A model generated the notes under the pieces. The model was not told the DNA's origin and searched no databases. It was given only the letters and a program-made list of their open reading frames with translations. Made by a program: the position numbers and the translations under genes. DNA of 64,000 nucleotides from Macrophomina tecta (Eukaryota > Ascomycota > Dothideomycetes > Botryosphaeriales > Botryosphaeriaceae), in contig JAKSGN010000010.1 in NCBI GenBank assembly GCA_024180945.1, forward strand, positions 620,001 to 684,000, in the 5' to 3' direction. Positions 42,814 to 52,266 of the stretch are shown here, piece after piece (position 1 is the stretch's first letter; the number at the start of each line of letters is the position of its first letter).

Positions 42814-44646
42814 ACGTGTTTCACCACTCAGTGGGCCACACCAGTCAGTGGGCCACCCCACCAACACCAAAACGCTTATTAGTACAGTTATTTCACCATA
42901 ACGCCTTTAATTTAATCAAAATCCCTATCTGACCACTCTCTAGTTATTAGGACATCGGCGAATCGTGTGGCCTTGTAAATGACAATTGCTGCACGTCGGT
43001 GGCGCGCGTTGCCGTACAGCCGTCGCCTCCCGTTGATCAGCCTCTTGTTCCCCATTTCCTATCCCGTGAACTAAGAACTGCCCCTGCTGAGCCTGCAGAG
43101 CGCCTCCCTGTGCAATATATCTTCGCCGGTATTGCTGCTTCTGTTTTCGCCGTTGGTTAGTCGCGCGAAGCTCCGAATTCTCCTTTGCAAGTATCACAGC
43201 TGAATTCATCGCCATCTGACATCCCTTCACAAGTTGACTAAATGCCTGGCTTGTCGGGCTCTGCGATTGGCGTTGAATAAGATCCCGTATAAGCCGAGCC
43301 TGTTGCTCTAGCTGGGTTAGAGTATGAGGTGTTTCCGACGTCCACTGAGGTGCGTGTCCATTAGCTGTAGCTGGTGGAGAGGGTGTTTTGGTGACGGTAA
43401 GCGACGATAAGACGCGTTGTGGGTTGCACGGTATAAGCCCCGTGGCTTGAAATCCACTTCTAATGTTTTGACTCGTAAATACTGATGGGCGCACCCTCGA
43501 GTATATTGCGAGAAAGTCATCTTTGTCGATATGGTGGATTCCTTGGCGGACGCTTTCTTGAACCTCCTGACCGTACAAGCGCTTAAGAGGGGAGAAGCAG
43601 CTTACATCAAGCGGCTGGAGAAGGTGCGATGTATGCGCAGGCATGCAGAGCGCGATAATGTTGTTTGAAATGCAGTATTGGTCAAATTCAGGTGTTGCAT
43701 GGCTGCTGTGGCCGTCGAGGAAGAGTAGACGGTAGGCTCCCTTTGTACAGGACTCTGTGTGCGTATTGAAGTGCTTGATCCATTCAAATCCGAGCTGGTC
43801 AGTCGTCCAGCCATTGCTGCTTACAGCAATTACCCAGTCAGCCGGCAGTCCTCGATACCAGTTTGACTGGTGGACCTTTCCGGCGAGGATGATGAACGGC
43901 GGAATCGCCCAGCCGGACGCGTTGATGCCCTCGATCGCCGTTGTCCACTCACGGTTTCCTGGCTGTACGACAACTGCTCGGCCGATCGTATCGGAGCTTG
44001 TAACAACCTTAGATGTCGCAACTACACCCATCATAAATCCTGTCTCGTCAAAATTGTAGACGTCGTCATCGAGAATGCCGTACAACTGACGCGTCTCTTG
44101 AACACGCGTAAACCACGCGTTAATTGTGTCTGGATCCTCGCATTTGGCGCGTTGTGAATGGAACTTTCGATTCCATTTCGTTTTAAGCTTAGGCTGGTTG
44201 TTGATAAACCGAGATGTCCAATTCTTGCCGACTGGCTGAGGTGGAGGATTATGGCCGCGCGCTGCCAGTAAACAGTCCGCCATCCTTCGTACATCGATAA
44301 TCTGGGGAGGGAATCCTCGCCGATCGAGGCTTAGGATCCACTCAACCAAAGCCTTTTCCTCGGACGGCTGTAGCTTTCGTTTTTGCGAATTAGACGCGCT
44401 TTGTGAGGCCGTTCCATCAAGACGACGTTGGAGAGTAGTTCGAGGTATATCGTACGATGTTGCAGCCTTGCGAATGCTCGAAACTCGATCGTTTTGAACA
44501 GCATGCTTAGCAAGGAGTAGTCTGCCCTCTTTCTGGGGTGATTCGAGGTTCTGTGTTGATGTCATTGTTGATTTGCACGAGGACGCGTTTTGGTGTTGGT
44601 GGGGTGGCCCACTGACTGGTGTGGCCCACTGAGTGGTGAAACACGT
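42814..44646 (-). mobile_element. Fot1/pogo-like transposon (copy 4), complete and apparently intact
   Basis: Bounded by TA (42812-42813, 44647-44648). Both termini begin ACGTGTTTCACCACTCAGTG and hold CAGTGGGCCAC twice at a 17-bp spacing, followed by CCCCACCAACACC. The 1,833-bp element contains one uninterrupted transposase gene and sits inside AT-rich, RIP-eroded DNA that has not affected it. Confidence 0.95.
42940..44565 (-). CDS. Fot1/pogo transposase, intact, 541 aa
   Basis: The ATG at 44565 opens a single uninterrupted frame. Domains in order: helix-turn-helix (IRKAATSYDIPRTTLQRRL, ~31-49), CENPB-like second DNA-binding helix region (EEKALVEWILSLDRRGFPP, ~69-87), DDE_1 catalytic core with D173 (FDETGFMMG), D284 (LFLDGHSSH) and D320 (LLQPLDVSCF; spacing DD35D), a basic coil (RRKQKQQYRRR) and a C-terminal CCHC knuckle (CSNCHLQGHTIRRC). 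It is the only Fot1-like copy in the window without a stop or frameshift. With matching termini this copy could both move itself and, if recognition allows, related copies. Confidence 0.93.
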   Translation of the reverse strand: MTSTQNLESPQKEGRLLLAKHAVQNDRVSSIRKAATSYDIPRTTLQRRLDGTASQSASNSQKRKLQPSEEKALVEWILSLDRRGFPPQIIDVRRMADCLLAARGHNPPPQPVGKNWTSRFINNQPKLKTKWNRKFHSQRAKCEDPDTINAWFTRVQETRQLYGILDDDVYNFDETGFMMGVVATSKVVTSSDTIGRAVVVQPGNREWTTAIEGINASGWAIPPFIILAGKVHQSNWYRGLPADWVIAVSSNGWTTDQLGFEWIKHFNTHTESCTKGAYRLLFLDGHSSHATPEFDQYCISNNIIALCMPAHTSHLLQPLDVSCFSPLKRLYGQEVQESVRQGIHHIDKDDFLAIYSRVRPSVFTSQNIRSGFQATGLIPCNPQRVLSSLTVTKTPSPPATANGHAPQWTSETPHTLTQLEQQARLIRDLIQRQSQSPTSQAFSQLVKGCQMAMNSAVILAKENSELRATNQRRKQKQQYRRRYIAQGGALQAQQGQFLVHGIGNGEQEADQREATAVRQRAPPTCSNCHLQGHTIRRCPNN

Positions 44647-44648
44647 TA

Positions 44649-44989
44649 GCGTTAAAACAGAAATTTTCGATAGCCCAACGTAAGTCAGATAGCTTATATA
44701 ATCATATAGAACTCGCTTTATATCCTCCTCGCGTCCGCTATTCCTATTTCCATTTAGTTTACTCTAGCTTTAGTCTTATTTGAACTCATAAAATCCAGGC
44801 CGGGAAGAAAGAAAGATCGTTTTCATATAATAAACCTCAGATAAACCACAATCCCAACGCAGTCAGAAACAGAAACGCCGCAACTAAACTCACCATTAGT
44901 TTTAAATAAGAGAGACTAAAAGATCGCCCGAAGAAATAAGAGAAACCATCAAGACATCGCGATAAGCTTCCGTCCCTAAAGCACATCTT
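44649..44989. other. AT-rich intergenic, no gene
   Basis: TA-rich sequence without ORFs of note; looks RIP-eroded. Confidence 0.45.
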
Positions 44990-45925
44990 CAACCTGCCGC
45001 TACACCTTCTCAAACTTCATAAATCCGCACGATCCACTTTCGAGATGGTTAAAAAACCCAGCCAAACTAACGAACTGTTTTCGACACTTACCCTTTAAGT
45101 TTAGACAATAATAGATCTTCTGCTTATAAGCAGGTGAGTTGAGATGCGCATTTAGAGCGTAAACGGCGTCAAACTCGCGGTAGCACATATAGCATTCCTA
45201 ATAAAAGCCGTTAAACGCACGGTTCGTAGCCGTATATCTAACGTTCTCCTCCTTATACCATTCAAGCTGCTTATTAGTAATAGTACCATACGGGTCACGC
45301 TCGCGAATTATACGGAGGATGGCTTCGCGGTTAAGATTAGAGGCGCGGGAGCAGAAGCCTATCTCAATGTACTAGATAAGGCCGCTAGCGGAGACGTAGT
45401 TGTCTCGGCAGAATAGGCAGGGCATATTATTTCCGCGATGAATATTTAAGTTTATGTGCTGCAGGCAGGCTTATAAACATTTCCAACGAGTAAAAGAGAG
45501 GAGTTAGAAATATAATCTCACCATCCGCAAGCTGTTCTCATCCTAGAATTACCGGTTACAGCTTTTACAATAGTTCTTATAGTGGGCTTAATCCTTCATA
45601 TACTAGTTCGCTGCGCCTTGCGTGTAAAACATCTTACCGCATGTCTCACAGGGAATTCTCGGTGCCCAATATTAAAGCGCGTTCATATACTAGTTAGCTA
45701 CGTTCTAAGATAAAAACTCCCTAGTGCAAGTCTCGCATTCGAAGCGCGGTGCCCAGTAATCTATATCGTTCATATACTAATTACAAGCGCGCTAGGTGCG
45801 GAAGATACGGGTACAGGTCTCACATTCAGGCCAGTAATCGTAGTCGTCCATGTGTTCTTCGCAGTCAGCTTTATACCGAAAAGTAGCAGAGCAGGTCTCG
45901 CATTCGCACATCTTAGAAAGATGTA
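44990..45925 (-). pseudogene. multi-C2H2 zinc-finger protein, RIP-destroyed array
   Basis: On the minus strand, finger-like units follow one another: CETCSATFRYKADCEEHMDD, CETCTRIFRT-stop, FECETCTREFLS-stop, CETCGKMFYTQGAAN-stop. The spacers read YWAPR with 'N-stop-YMN' where an undamaged finger should have 'NQHMN': CAG has become TAG and CAT has become TAT, both CpA-to-TpA changes. The C-terminal unit (CYREFDAVYALNAHLN; FVSLAGFFNHLESGSCG, 45000-45188) still shows the fungal C2H2 signature ending in an H-ESG-SCG box. Function unknown; no longer coding. Confidence 0.7.
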
Positions 45926-45993
45926 ATTGCCAATATAGCGGTCAACAAAAGCGAACCGGGGGCTATCAGTCGCATAAAGAGCAAGTAGACAAC

Positions 45994-46428
45994 TGTAACG
46001 AGCGGGCCTCTGCCTCTAAGGATCCAAACACCAAAGAGGGAGAAAACCTGTCGAAGGATTTCCTTGAGTGGGTACAAGAAGAGGGTGAGAGTAAGTCGAA
46101 CACGTGATGAGACTGAGCACTGCGTGCGAAGGCCGTGTTACCAATAGAGTCCAAATTCTATTGTTGAAGTTGACCACGAAGGTCAAAGCTATCTAAGGAG
46201 TGTGGTTTATATACAAGTAGGAAAGTGTATACAATCTAGTGGTGCTGTTGCGAGCCCAGCTCCAGAGGGCTCGAGGTGAGCCGTTGTGAGCCCGGCTCGT
46301 AAGGGCTCGGTGGGTCCGTCCTGGGGTACTCACGTGCTGAGCCACGTGATCCCCTCTTTTCTTTGGAATTCCCCGCAGAACTTCCCTTCCTTCCTTATTC
46401 CCTATACTGTGGAGGCTGCGCCGTAACA
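45994..46428 (-). mobile_element. solo Gypsy LTR (minus orientation) with 5-bp duplication
   Basis: It starts TGTAACGAGCGGGCC and ends GGCTGCGCCGTAACA, 435 bp, with exact duplications ACAAC at 45989-45993 and 46429-46433. It belongs to the same LTR family as 4540-5028 and 62465-62906; the central third differs from copy to copy. It lies just upstream of the eroded C2H2 array. Confidence 0.92.
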
Positions 46429-46691
46429 ACAACTATCCGGAATATAGAAGTTTATAATAACGAAGCGCGGAAGCCGGGTAAAAGTAGAGAGAGTAGAGGC
46501 GGCTACGCAATTTAAACGATCGACACGGAACGGCAACCCTACACAATATTACACTTAGTCTACCCCTGAGACTTTTATAGTTCCCCCATCATTTGGCGAG
46601 GCGGCTGGAAAGCCGGATATACTATATATATATTAATATAAAGTTAAAACTGCCTTTAACAGCTTCCTAGCTCGCCTAAATTTCTTCTTAG

Positions 46692-46917
46692 TATTACGGC
46701 GCAGCCTTTACGGGGTCAAGAAGTTAGAAAAAAAGACAAGCGGGGCGTAGGTACAACCGCAGATAATTCCCTAAGCACGGGCCATATAGGTCACATAACC
46801 CCCACTTCAACCGTTCAAAGGCTTGGCACTCTAAACTCATAAACCACCAGTTTGAATCGACTTGCAGATATTTTGAACCACCAGAGTCGGACAAAGAATT
46901 CGCACCTAAACTCGTAA
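46692..46917 (+). mobile_element. decayed Gypsy LTR fragment, 5' part (plus orientation)
   Basis: TATTACGGCGCAGCC at 46692 matches the TGTTACGGCGCAGCC start of the LTR at 62465. Shared blocks GACAAGCGGGGCG and CTTGGCACTCT continue to about 46840; beyond that similarity fades. The interval 46434-46691 is AT-rich without a gene. Confidence 0.7.
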
Positions 46918-46920
46918 ACA

Positions 46921-48228
46921 ATACCGGCCGACGAGGACGATGGGGGCGGGTACACCACCATTAGCGCGTCGCGACGCGCTACGCGTCGCCAGGCCCAACA
47001 ACCCGACTATCGCGCCCTCCACACCGGTAAACCAACGCGGCAGCGTAGAAGTCACGCAGAGACAATACCCGAACTACCAACCAAATCAAGCGAAGCGACC
47101 CTAGACAACGTAATTAGCCTACTCAACCTTATTATCGCGCAGAATAACCAGCTTACCAAGCGGAACGAAGCGCTTGCCGAACAAGTAGCCAGCTACGAAG
47201 ACGAAATCATACGGCTACGCAGCGCGCTAGAGATATCCGAGGAAACGCAGGTCAAGATAGAAGAGCGCATAGAAAAGATAGAGAAACAAATAGCGGCGCT
47301 CGTCGAGACGACGCGCAGAAACCTAACCTCGCAGTCGCAGATCAACGCGAGTTACGCAAGCGCCCTAAAGAACATGCCCGCCACGCCGCCAACGTCTACA
47401 AACACCAGCCCAGCGTCGATGCCAGCCGTGCCGGTACGAGCCGCGACCACAAACACGCTACTGCTACTGTCGCCGCCACCCGCGATCGAGCTCGATCTCT
47501 CCGGAGCCAACGTTAACACCACAAAGCCAGGAGACATACGCGCGCGCTTTCAAAGAGCGCTCGAAGGCCAGAAAGCGACCAAGAATATTAAGTACTATGG
47601 CCTAACGAGATATACGAGCGACGTAGCGAAAGTACGGCTCCTCTTCCGCTCCAAGAATAATAAGAAAACCGTTAGATCACACAGCGGCTGGCTAGAGACA
47701 GCATTTAGAGGCGCGAGGATAAGAGGTCGACAATAGTACCCGGTAAAGATAGACAGTATCAACAAGACGACGATATTCAACAACAAGCGTACGGCTCTGC
47801 AAGAGAATACTTGTAAGATAATAAGCGAAGAGAACGAGGTGGAAATAGTACATACGCGCTAGCTAAGCAAGCCGAGCGACCGACTATACGAATCAATAGT
47901 GATTTATTTAACGAAGAAAAGCGATGCGGACGCGCTCCTAGCGGGCAGGTTAATAGACATCGGCGGAGAAGCGGCGTACACCAACGTATTTAAGCACCGG
48001 CCTCGTCCCCGGCGCTGCTTCCGATGCCAGAGCTACGCCCACCAGCAATTTCGATACACGGGCGAAGAGAGGTGCGTAAAGTACGCGAACATCGAACACA
48101 AGAAAGACAACTATAGTTCAAGGGTAAAGAAGTATACAGCTTACGGCGGCCCGCACAGGGCAGACGATCGAGGCTACCCAAGATACAAGAAGCTCCTAAA
48201 GAAGATAATAGAAAGATCGAAGAGGTAA
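46921..48228 (+). pseudogene. LINE ORF1 (Tad1-like, coiled coil and CCHC knuckles), RIP-mutated
   Basis: A single frame runs from 46918 to 48228 with only two stops, TAG at 47734-47736 and near 47863, both at positions read as TGG in an undamaged copy. The likely start codon is ATA at 46921 (ATG to ATA). The protein has an N-terminal basic region, a coiled coil (ALAEQVASYEDEIIRLRSAL), a domain with YYGLTRYTSDVAKVRLLFRS, and a Cys-rich end in which knuckle positions are mutated (CFRCQSYAHQQF retained; later Cys changed to Tyr, e.g. KKYTAYGGPHRADDRG). ORF1 proteins bind LINE RNA. ORF2 is missing. Confidence 0.82.
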
Positions 48229-48584
48229 AGTATAGAGGAAAGAGAAGAAAGCTAGTAAAATAGAGGCAACCAGGCCCTGTGGTTAATAGTCTCTTAGTAC
48301 TTACTACCCCGCCGTTAGAGAAACGGGCAACGCTCAGAAAAGCGCTCTTAATAGAAACCAAGAGGCAGGACGGTCAAGGTAACAGGGTAAAAATAGCTTT
48401 CGTATTCTACTAACTTTAGAAATTTCTCGTTCCCCCCGTATTCTTTCTCGCTAGGTAACTACTTGCATTCCACTATTGTTCTCTTAATTTTTTGGGCTTT
48501 GGATAAACCGGGATCTTCATATATTTTAAAAGTATTCTATAGCGCGTCTTTTCCCTATGGTCCGTGGAGGCCGACGGGGTGTAT

Positions 48585-48617
<33 letters not shown>
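48229..48617 (+). mobile_element. LINE 3' end (family 1) with (ATC)n tail
   Basis: The sequence ends GAGGCCGACGGGGTGTATAAATC followed by (ATC)n up to 48617, identical in type to the minus-strand LINE tails at 8505, 12132 and 14644. It follows ORF1 directly, so ORF2 has been deleted or the copy is a recombinant. Confidence 0.8.
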
Positions 48618-48621
48618 CCCC

Positions 48622-48684
48622 CCTCGACAGGTTTTCTCCCTCTTTGGTGTTTGGACCCTTAGAGGCAAAGGCCCGCTCGTTACA
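48622..48684 (+). mobile_element. Gypsy LTR 3' end fragment (plus orientation)
   Basis: CGACAGGTTTTCTCCCTCTT through GAGGCAAAGGCCCGCTCGTTACA matches the last ~60 bp of the LTR at 62465-62906. It lies against the LINE tail, so with 46692-46917 it probably frames a LINE that inserted in an LTR. Confidence 0.85.
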
Positions 48685-49099
48685 ACTAGCTATAACCGAG
48701 CCCTACCGCACCTCAACTCATTTACCTTTCCCACAAGGTACGTTCCTGTCGTCCTAAGATATATAATTAGTTGGGTTCAACCAAAGAATTGGGTTTAACA
48801 CGGACTATATCGTATTAAACAATAAAATTTAATAAAATTTAAAGAGGATAATAAGATAACTAGAGAACCAAAATAAGGTAATATACTGGGGTAAGTACTT
48901 CGTGTTTTAGAAAAAGAGTAAAACACAGAAATAAAACATAAGGTTTTACAGAGAATAAATAATAATACGCAAAATACGCAAGAGACATCTTATTATGCAT
49001 CTAATAGCCAAATCCTCACTAGTCTTACAACTACAACGGTGAAATCATTACTCTAAAATTTATATACGTGTACTTCTATTTCTTCTCATTCGTCCTATG
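48685..49099. other. AT-rich intergenic, no gene
   Basis: Strongly TA-rich without credible ORFs. Confidence 0.5.
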
Positions 49100-49101
49100 T
49101 A

Positions 49102-50954
49102 ACGTAGTTGGCAAGCGAGCCGTCCATATAAGCGAGCCGTCCACCTCACCAACTTTCTACGCTTTTACACGTATATATTTCAACAACGCATTAAAATACA
49201 ATAAGAATAACAACTATCCTAGCTTAAGAAGCCTCCCTAGTATCTTTTTAGCACGTATAAGAATTGTGCCCTAGTTTTCTATAGCGCCCATAGCGCGCTG
49301 TTTGCTGCCTGCTCACTCCTGATCGCGCCTTGCCTTAACGCGTTTCGCTCTTAAGTTGCTCATTAACGTTCTTTTAAGCAATAATTTCCTCGCCCTCTGC
49401 CTTTATTAAGGTGCCTCGCTTCTAAATCCGCTTTCTTTTGCGCTGTTTACGCTTTGTGGCGGCCTTATTTGCCTTCTGAAGGCTTGCGATCTGATCGCGC
49501 ATTAGGGTTGCTGAATGCATCATTATCTCAGCGCCCTTAGTAAGCTAATCAAGCGACTGAACGATTAACGTAGGCGAAGAATCTTAATACCTTTAAATCC
49601 AATCGCGAATTAGAGTTAATTAAGACTCTAGTTCGCGCGCGTTGCTTAGTATCTTTAACTCCCATAGAGCCTCTGGCGCAGCTGGGGTTGTTGGCGTACG
49701 AAGCTTAACATTAAGCCTTAATAGCACAGCCTCTAGGTCGTATAGTACTAGACCAGCTCCTCGAAAGCTTGCGCAGATATTAGCCTTTGTAATTAACTTA
49801 TCAAAGGCTACTTTAAAGGCTACTAGAAACTTAAGCTTGGTAATATAGTTAATGTAGTTACGCGCCAAGCCTCCAATCTAATCCCCATATACCCGCTTTA
49901 ACGGCGCAAAGCAGCCCACATTAAGCGGCTACAGCAGGTACGACGAATAAGAAGGTATACAAAGGGTAATAATCTTCTCCTCCTTATAGATTTCCTAGAA
50001 TTTAAGCGAGTTATGGCTCTTATAGCCGTCGATAATTAGCAGCCGATGCGTCCCCACCGTACGCGCCTTTATATACTTGTTAAAGTGCTTTAGCCACGCA
50101 ACTCCAAGCTCATTTATTGTCCAGCCGTTATTACTAACTACGATAGCCTAACCGCTAGGTATATCGTCGTCTTTGTACCAGGCAGAGAGGTGATACTTGG
50201 CCGCGAAGATAATAAACGGTGGAATCGCCCACCTAGTAGCGTTAATTCCTTAGATAATAGTCACCCACTTACGATCGCCTAGTTGTATCGCCTTTAGTCG
50301 ATTACGCCTCTCTAAGCCTGTAACAACGAGCTGAGCCAATATTTTGCCTATTATAAAGCTAGTCTCGTTAAAGTTGTAGGTATCTTCGTTAAGAATGCCG
50401 TACTTCTCTTTCGTACGCTATACAAGCTTAAACCACTCGCTAAGAACCTTAGGGTCCTCACATATAGCCCTCTAGCGATTATATAGTCGATTTAATCGGG
50501 TTATAAGCTATAGACTCCGCCTAACAAAGTTCCTTAGCTACTTCTGGCTAACCTGGCCAGCAGCGCGCTTAGTAAGTAGTTTATTAGCCATATCCCGCAC
50601 TACATCTAACGTAGGCGCAAAGCCTCGTGAATCTAGGTTAAGTATATATTAAATAATTGCCTCCTCCTCGGGTTTTGTAAGCTTCTTTAAATTAGGCTCG
50701 CAATCGCGTCGTAAGGCGACTCTAGCGCGTCGGTCGCGGAGCGTGGTTCGGGGGACGTTAAACGTTCGTGCAGCGCGTCTTTCGCTCTGAATCTGATTTG
50801 TATTTATAGCTGAAATAGCAAGGAAGATATCTGCTTCGTTGCAAGTTGATTGGGCAGTAGTTGATTGAGCCATTGTTGTTGACAGTTGACGCGTCGCGTA
50901 AAGTTGGTGGGGTGGACGGCTCGCTTGCATGGACGGCTCGCTTGCCAACTACGT
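49102..50954 (-). mobile_element. Fot1/pogo-like transposon (copy 5), heavily RIP-mutated
   Basis: Bounded by TA (49100-49101, 50955-50956). Termini begin ACGTAGTTGGCAAGCGAGCC and contain AAGCGAGCCGTCCA twice at a 17-bp spacing at both ends, followed by CCTCACCAAC. Its unit shares parts with copies 1 and 2. Confidence 0.93.
49300..50873 (-). pseudogene. Fot1/pogo transposase of copy 5, many stops
   Basis: From the ATG at 50873 the N-terminal DNA-binding part reads ARTFNVPRTTLRDRRARVAL and then meets a TAA (50647-50649). The catalytic blocks can be traced only in fragments: an FNETSFI-like first block near 50360 (Asp lost), a second near 50025 and a third near 49930. A late block 49620-49868 (NICASFRGAGLVLYDLEAVL) matches the other copies. 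Stops are mainly TAG and TAA, and codons have drifted to TA-rich forms. Confidence 0.82.
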
Positions 50955-50956
50955 TA

Positions 50957-51204
50957 GTTTAAGTTTCGATAACTTCTTTGGTTTTTGCGTAAAGTGAAGT
51001 AGAAACAGAGGTCTTTTTTAACAAATATAGAGCGGCCCTCACTTAATGTGCCGTTTTAATTTTCGTCGACAAAACTAAACTCTTTTTGATTTTTGTCGAT
51101 AAAACTAAGCTACTTTCGATTTTGGACAACAAAACTGACCCGTTTCTAAATTTTGCGAAAAGAAAAAGCTACTTTTAGAACAGAGGTGCTCTGCTGCAAC
51201 CTAA
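50957..51204. other. short AT-rich spacer with repeated AAAACTAAxCT-like phrases
   Basis: The phrases TTTTCGTCGACAAAACTAA, TTTTTGTCGATAAAACTAA and TTTTGGACAACAAAACTGA recur at ~55-bp spacing (51058-51140), a degenerate tandem repeat. No gene. Confidence 0.55.
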
Positions 51205-51841
51205 GATATATGGATTGGATTGGATTGGATTGGTCTAATCAGGCTACGATATCTTCTATGGAGACATAAGAGCCGTCCTATATTCAATACCACGCCTTTC
51301 ATCCGTTGCTGCCTTGACTCACTTCTCAGTCCAACTCCGTTCAGTGGTCGTGCAGCGGCTGTACCGCCCCACGCGTTCTATCCCGGCCGGATAACCGAGC
51401 GGTCGACTTCAGGAACTGCACCGCCGCCTTGACCACCCGCACGTCCGGCCTCCATCGCTCCTTTGGCCCATCAACCGGTTGCCCAGTCCGCCAGTCCTGC
51501 CTCCTACTCCAGCCTCCAAGCATGTAAGAAACGTCTCCCAGCCTCTTACCCGCGATACCAGCCATCCTGCTGCGAGCTTGCTGCCACCGCGGACAGTCTA
51601 AGAGGACGTCTCGCAGAGTCTCCATTCCCTGCCCGCATTCGCACTGCCCTGACTCCTCTTTCCGTAGCTGGAAGAGGAACTCCCGGAGAAAGCTATGGTT
51701 AGTTCGGCATTGCATGAGGATGGCTGCACTCTTCGCATCGAGGGTGTTATACAACCGCAGTGTGTCTCGCCCTGGGAAGGCTCCGTCCAGCTCGCACGTG
51801 TATTTTCCCTAAGGACTTGCCTTTGCCGCCGCCGCCTCCTG
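51205..51841 (-). mobile_element. LINE fragment, family 2, with (CCAAT)n tail
   Basis: The 3' tail on the minus strand is a run of CCAAT pentamers (51210-51232). The body encodes the last ~137 residues of ORF2 (51341-51754): RTNHSFLREFLFQLRK, a Cys-rich patch CECGQGMETLRDVLLDCP, then YMLGGWSRRQDWRTGQ. It ends upstream at the block GCCGCCGCCGCCTCCT. A sister fragment lies at 26380-27110. The tail sequence separates this family from the (ATC)n-tailed LINEs. Confidence 0.85.
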
Positions 51842-52266
51842 AGAGATAATAAGTTGGCTAACTTAGCAAACGCAGCGCAGTGGCTTATCGATAAGGAGAA
51901 TCCATGCTACATTTCCAGAAGACTTAGATCTATGCTTTTAAGTGGCTTAGTCCCTGCACGATACGTACCACAAAATCCCTACGCCGCAGGAGAACGGAAT
52001 AAATCCGCATCTGGGAATGCACAATTTATCCAGCTAGGTTTGAAGAGCGAACGTGTTCGTGCTGTGCCGCTGCTGCCTACAATGTCGATCTTATCGGAAG
52101 AGAGGATGTGTCACAATCATCCCTGTTCAACCAGCCCACTTTGCATGCAGTTCGCCAGAAGCGTTCATTCTTGACTTGCGGTGTGGAAGAGAACAAATAC
52201 CCAGGTCTCTCAAGCGATTTCCACTTTGTCGTCAGTGTGAGCCTCAGCGACCTGTAGGCTGGCAAA
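51842..52266. other. upstream region of the giant gene
   Basis: About 425 bp between the LINE fragment and the ATG at 52267, presumably promoter and 5' untranslated region. A chance ORF crosses it without motifs. Confidence 0.45.
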
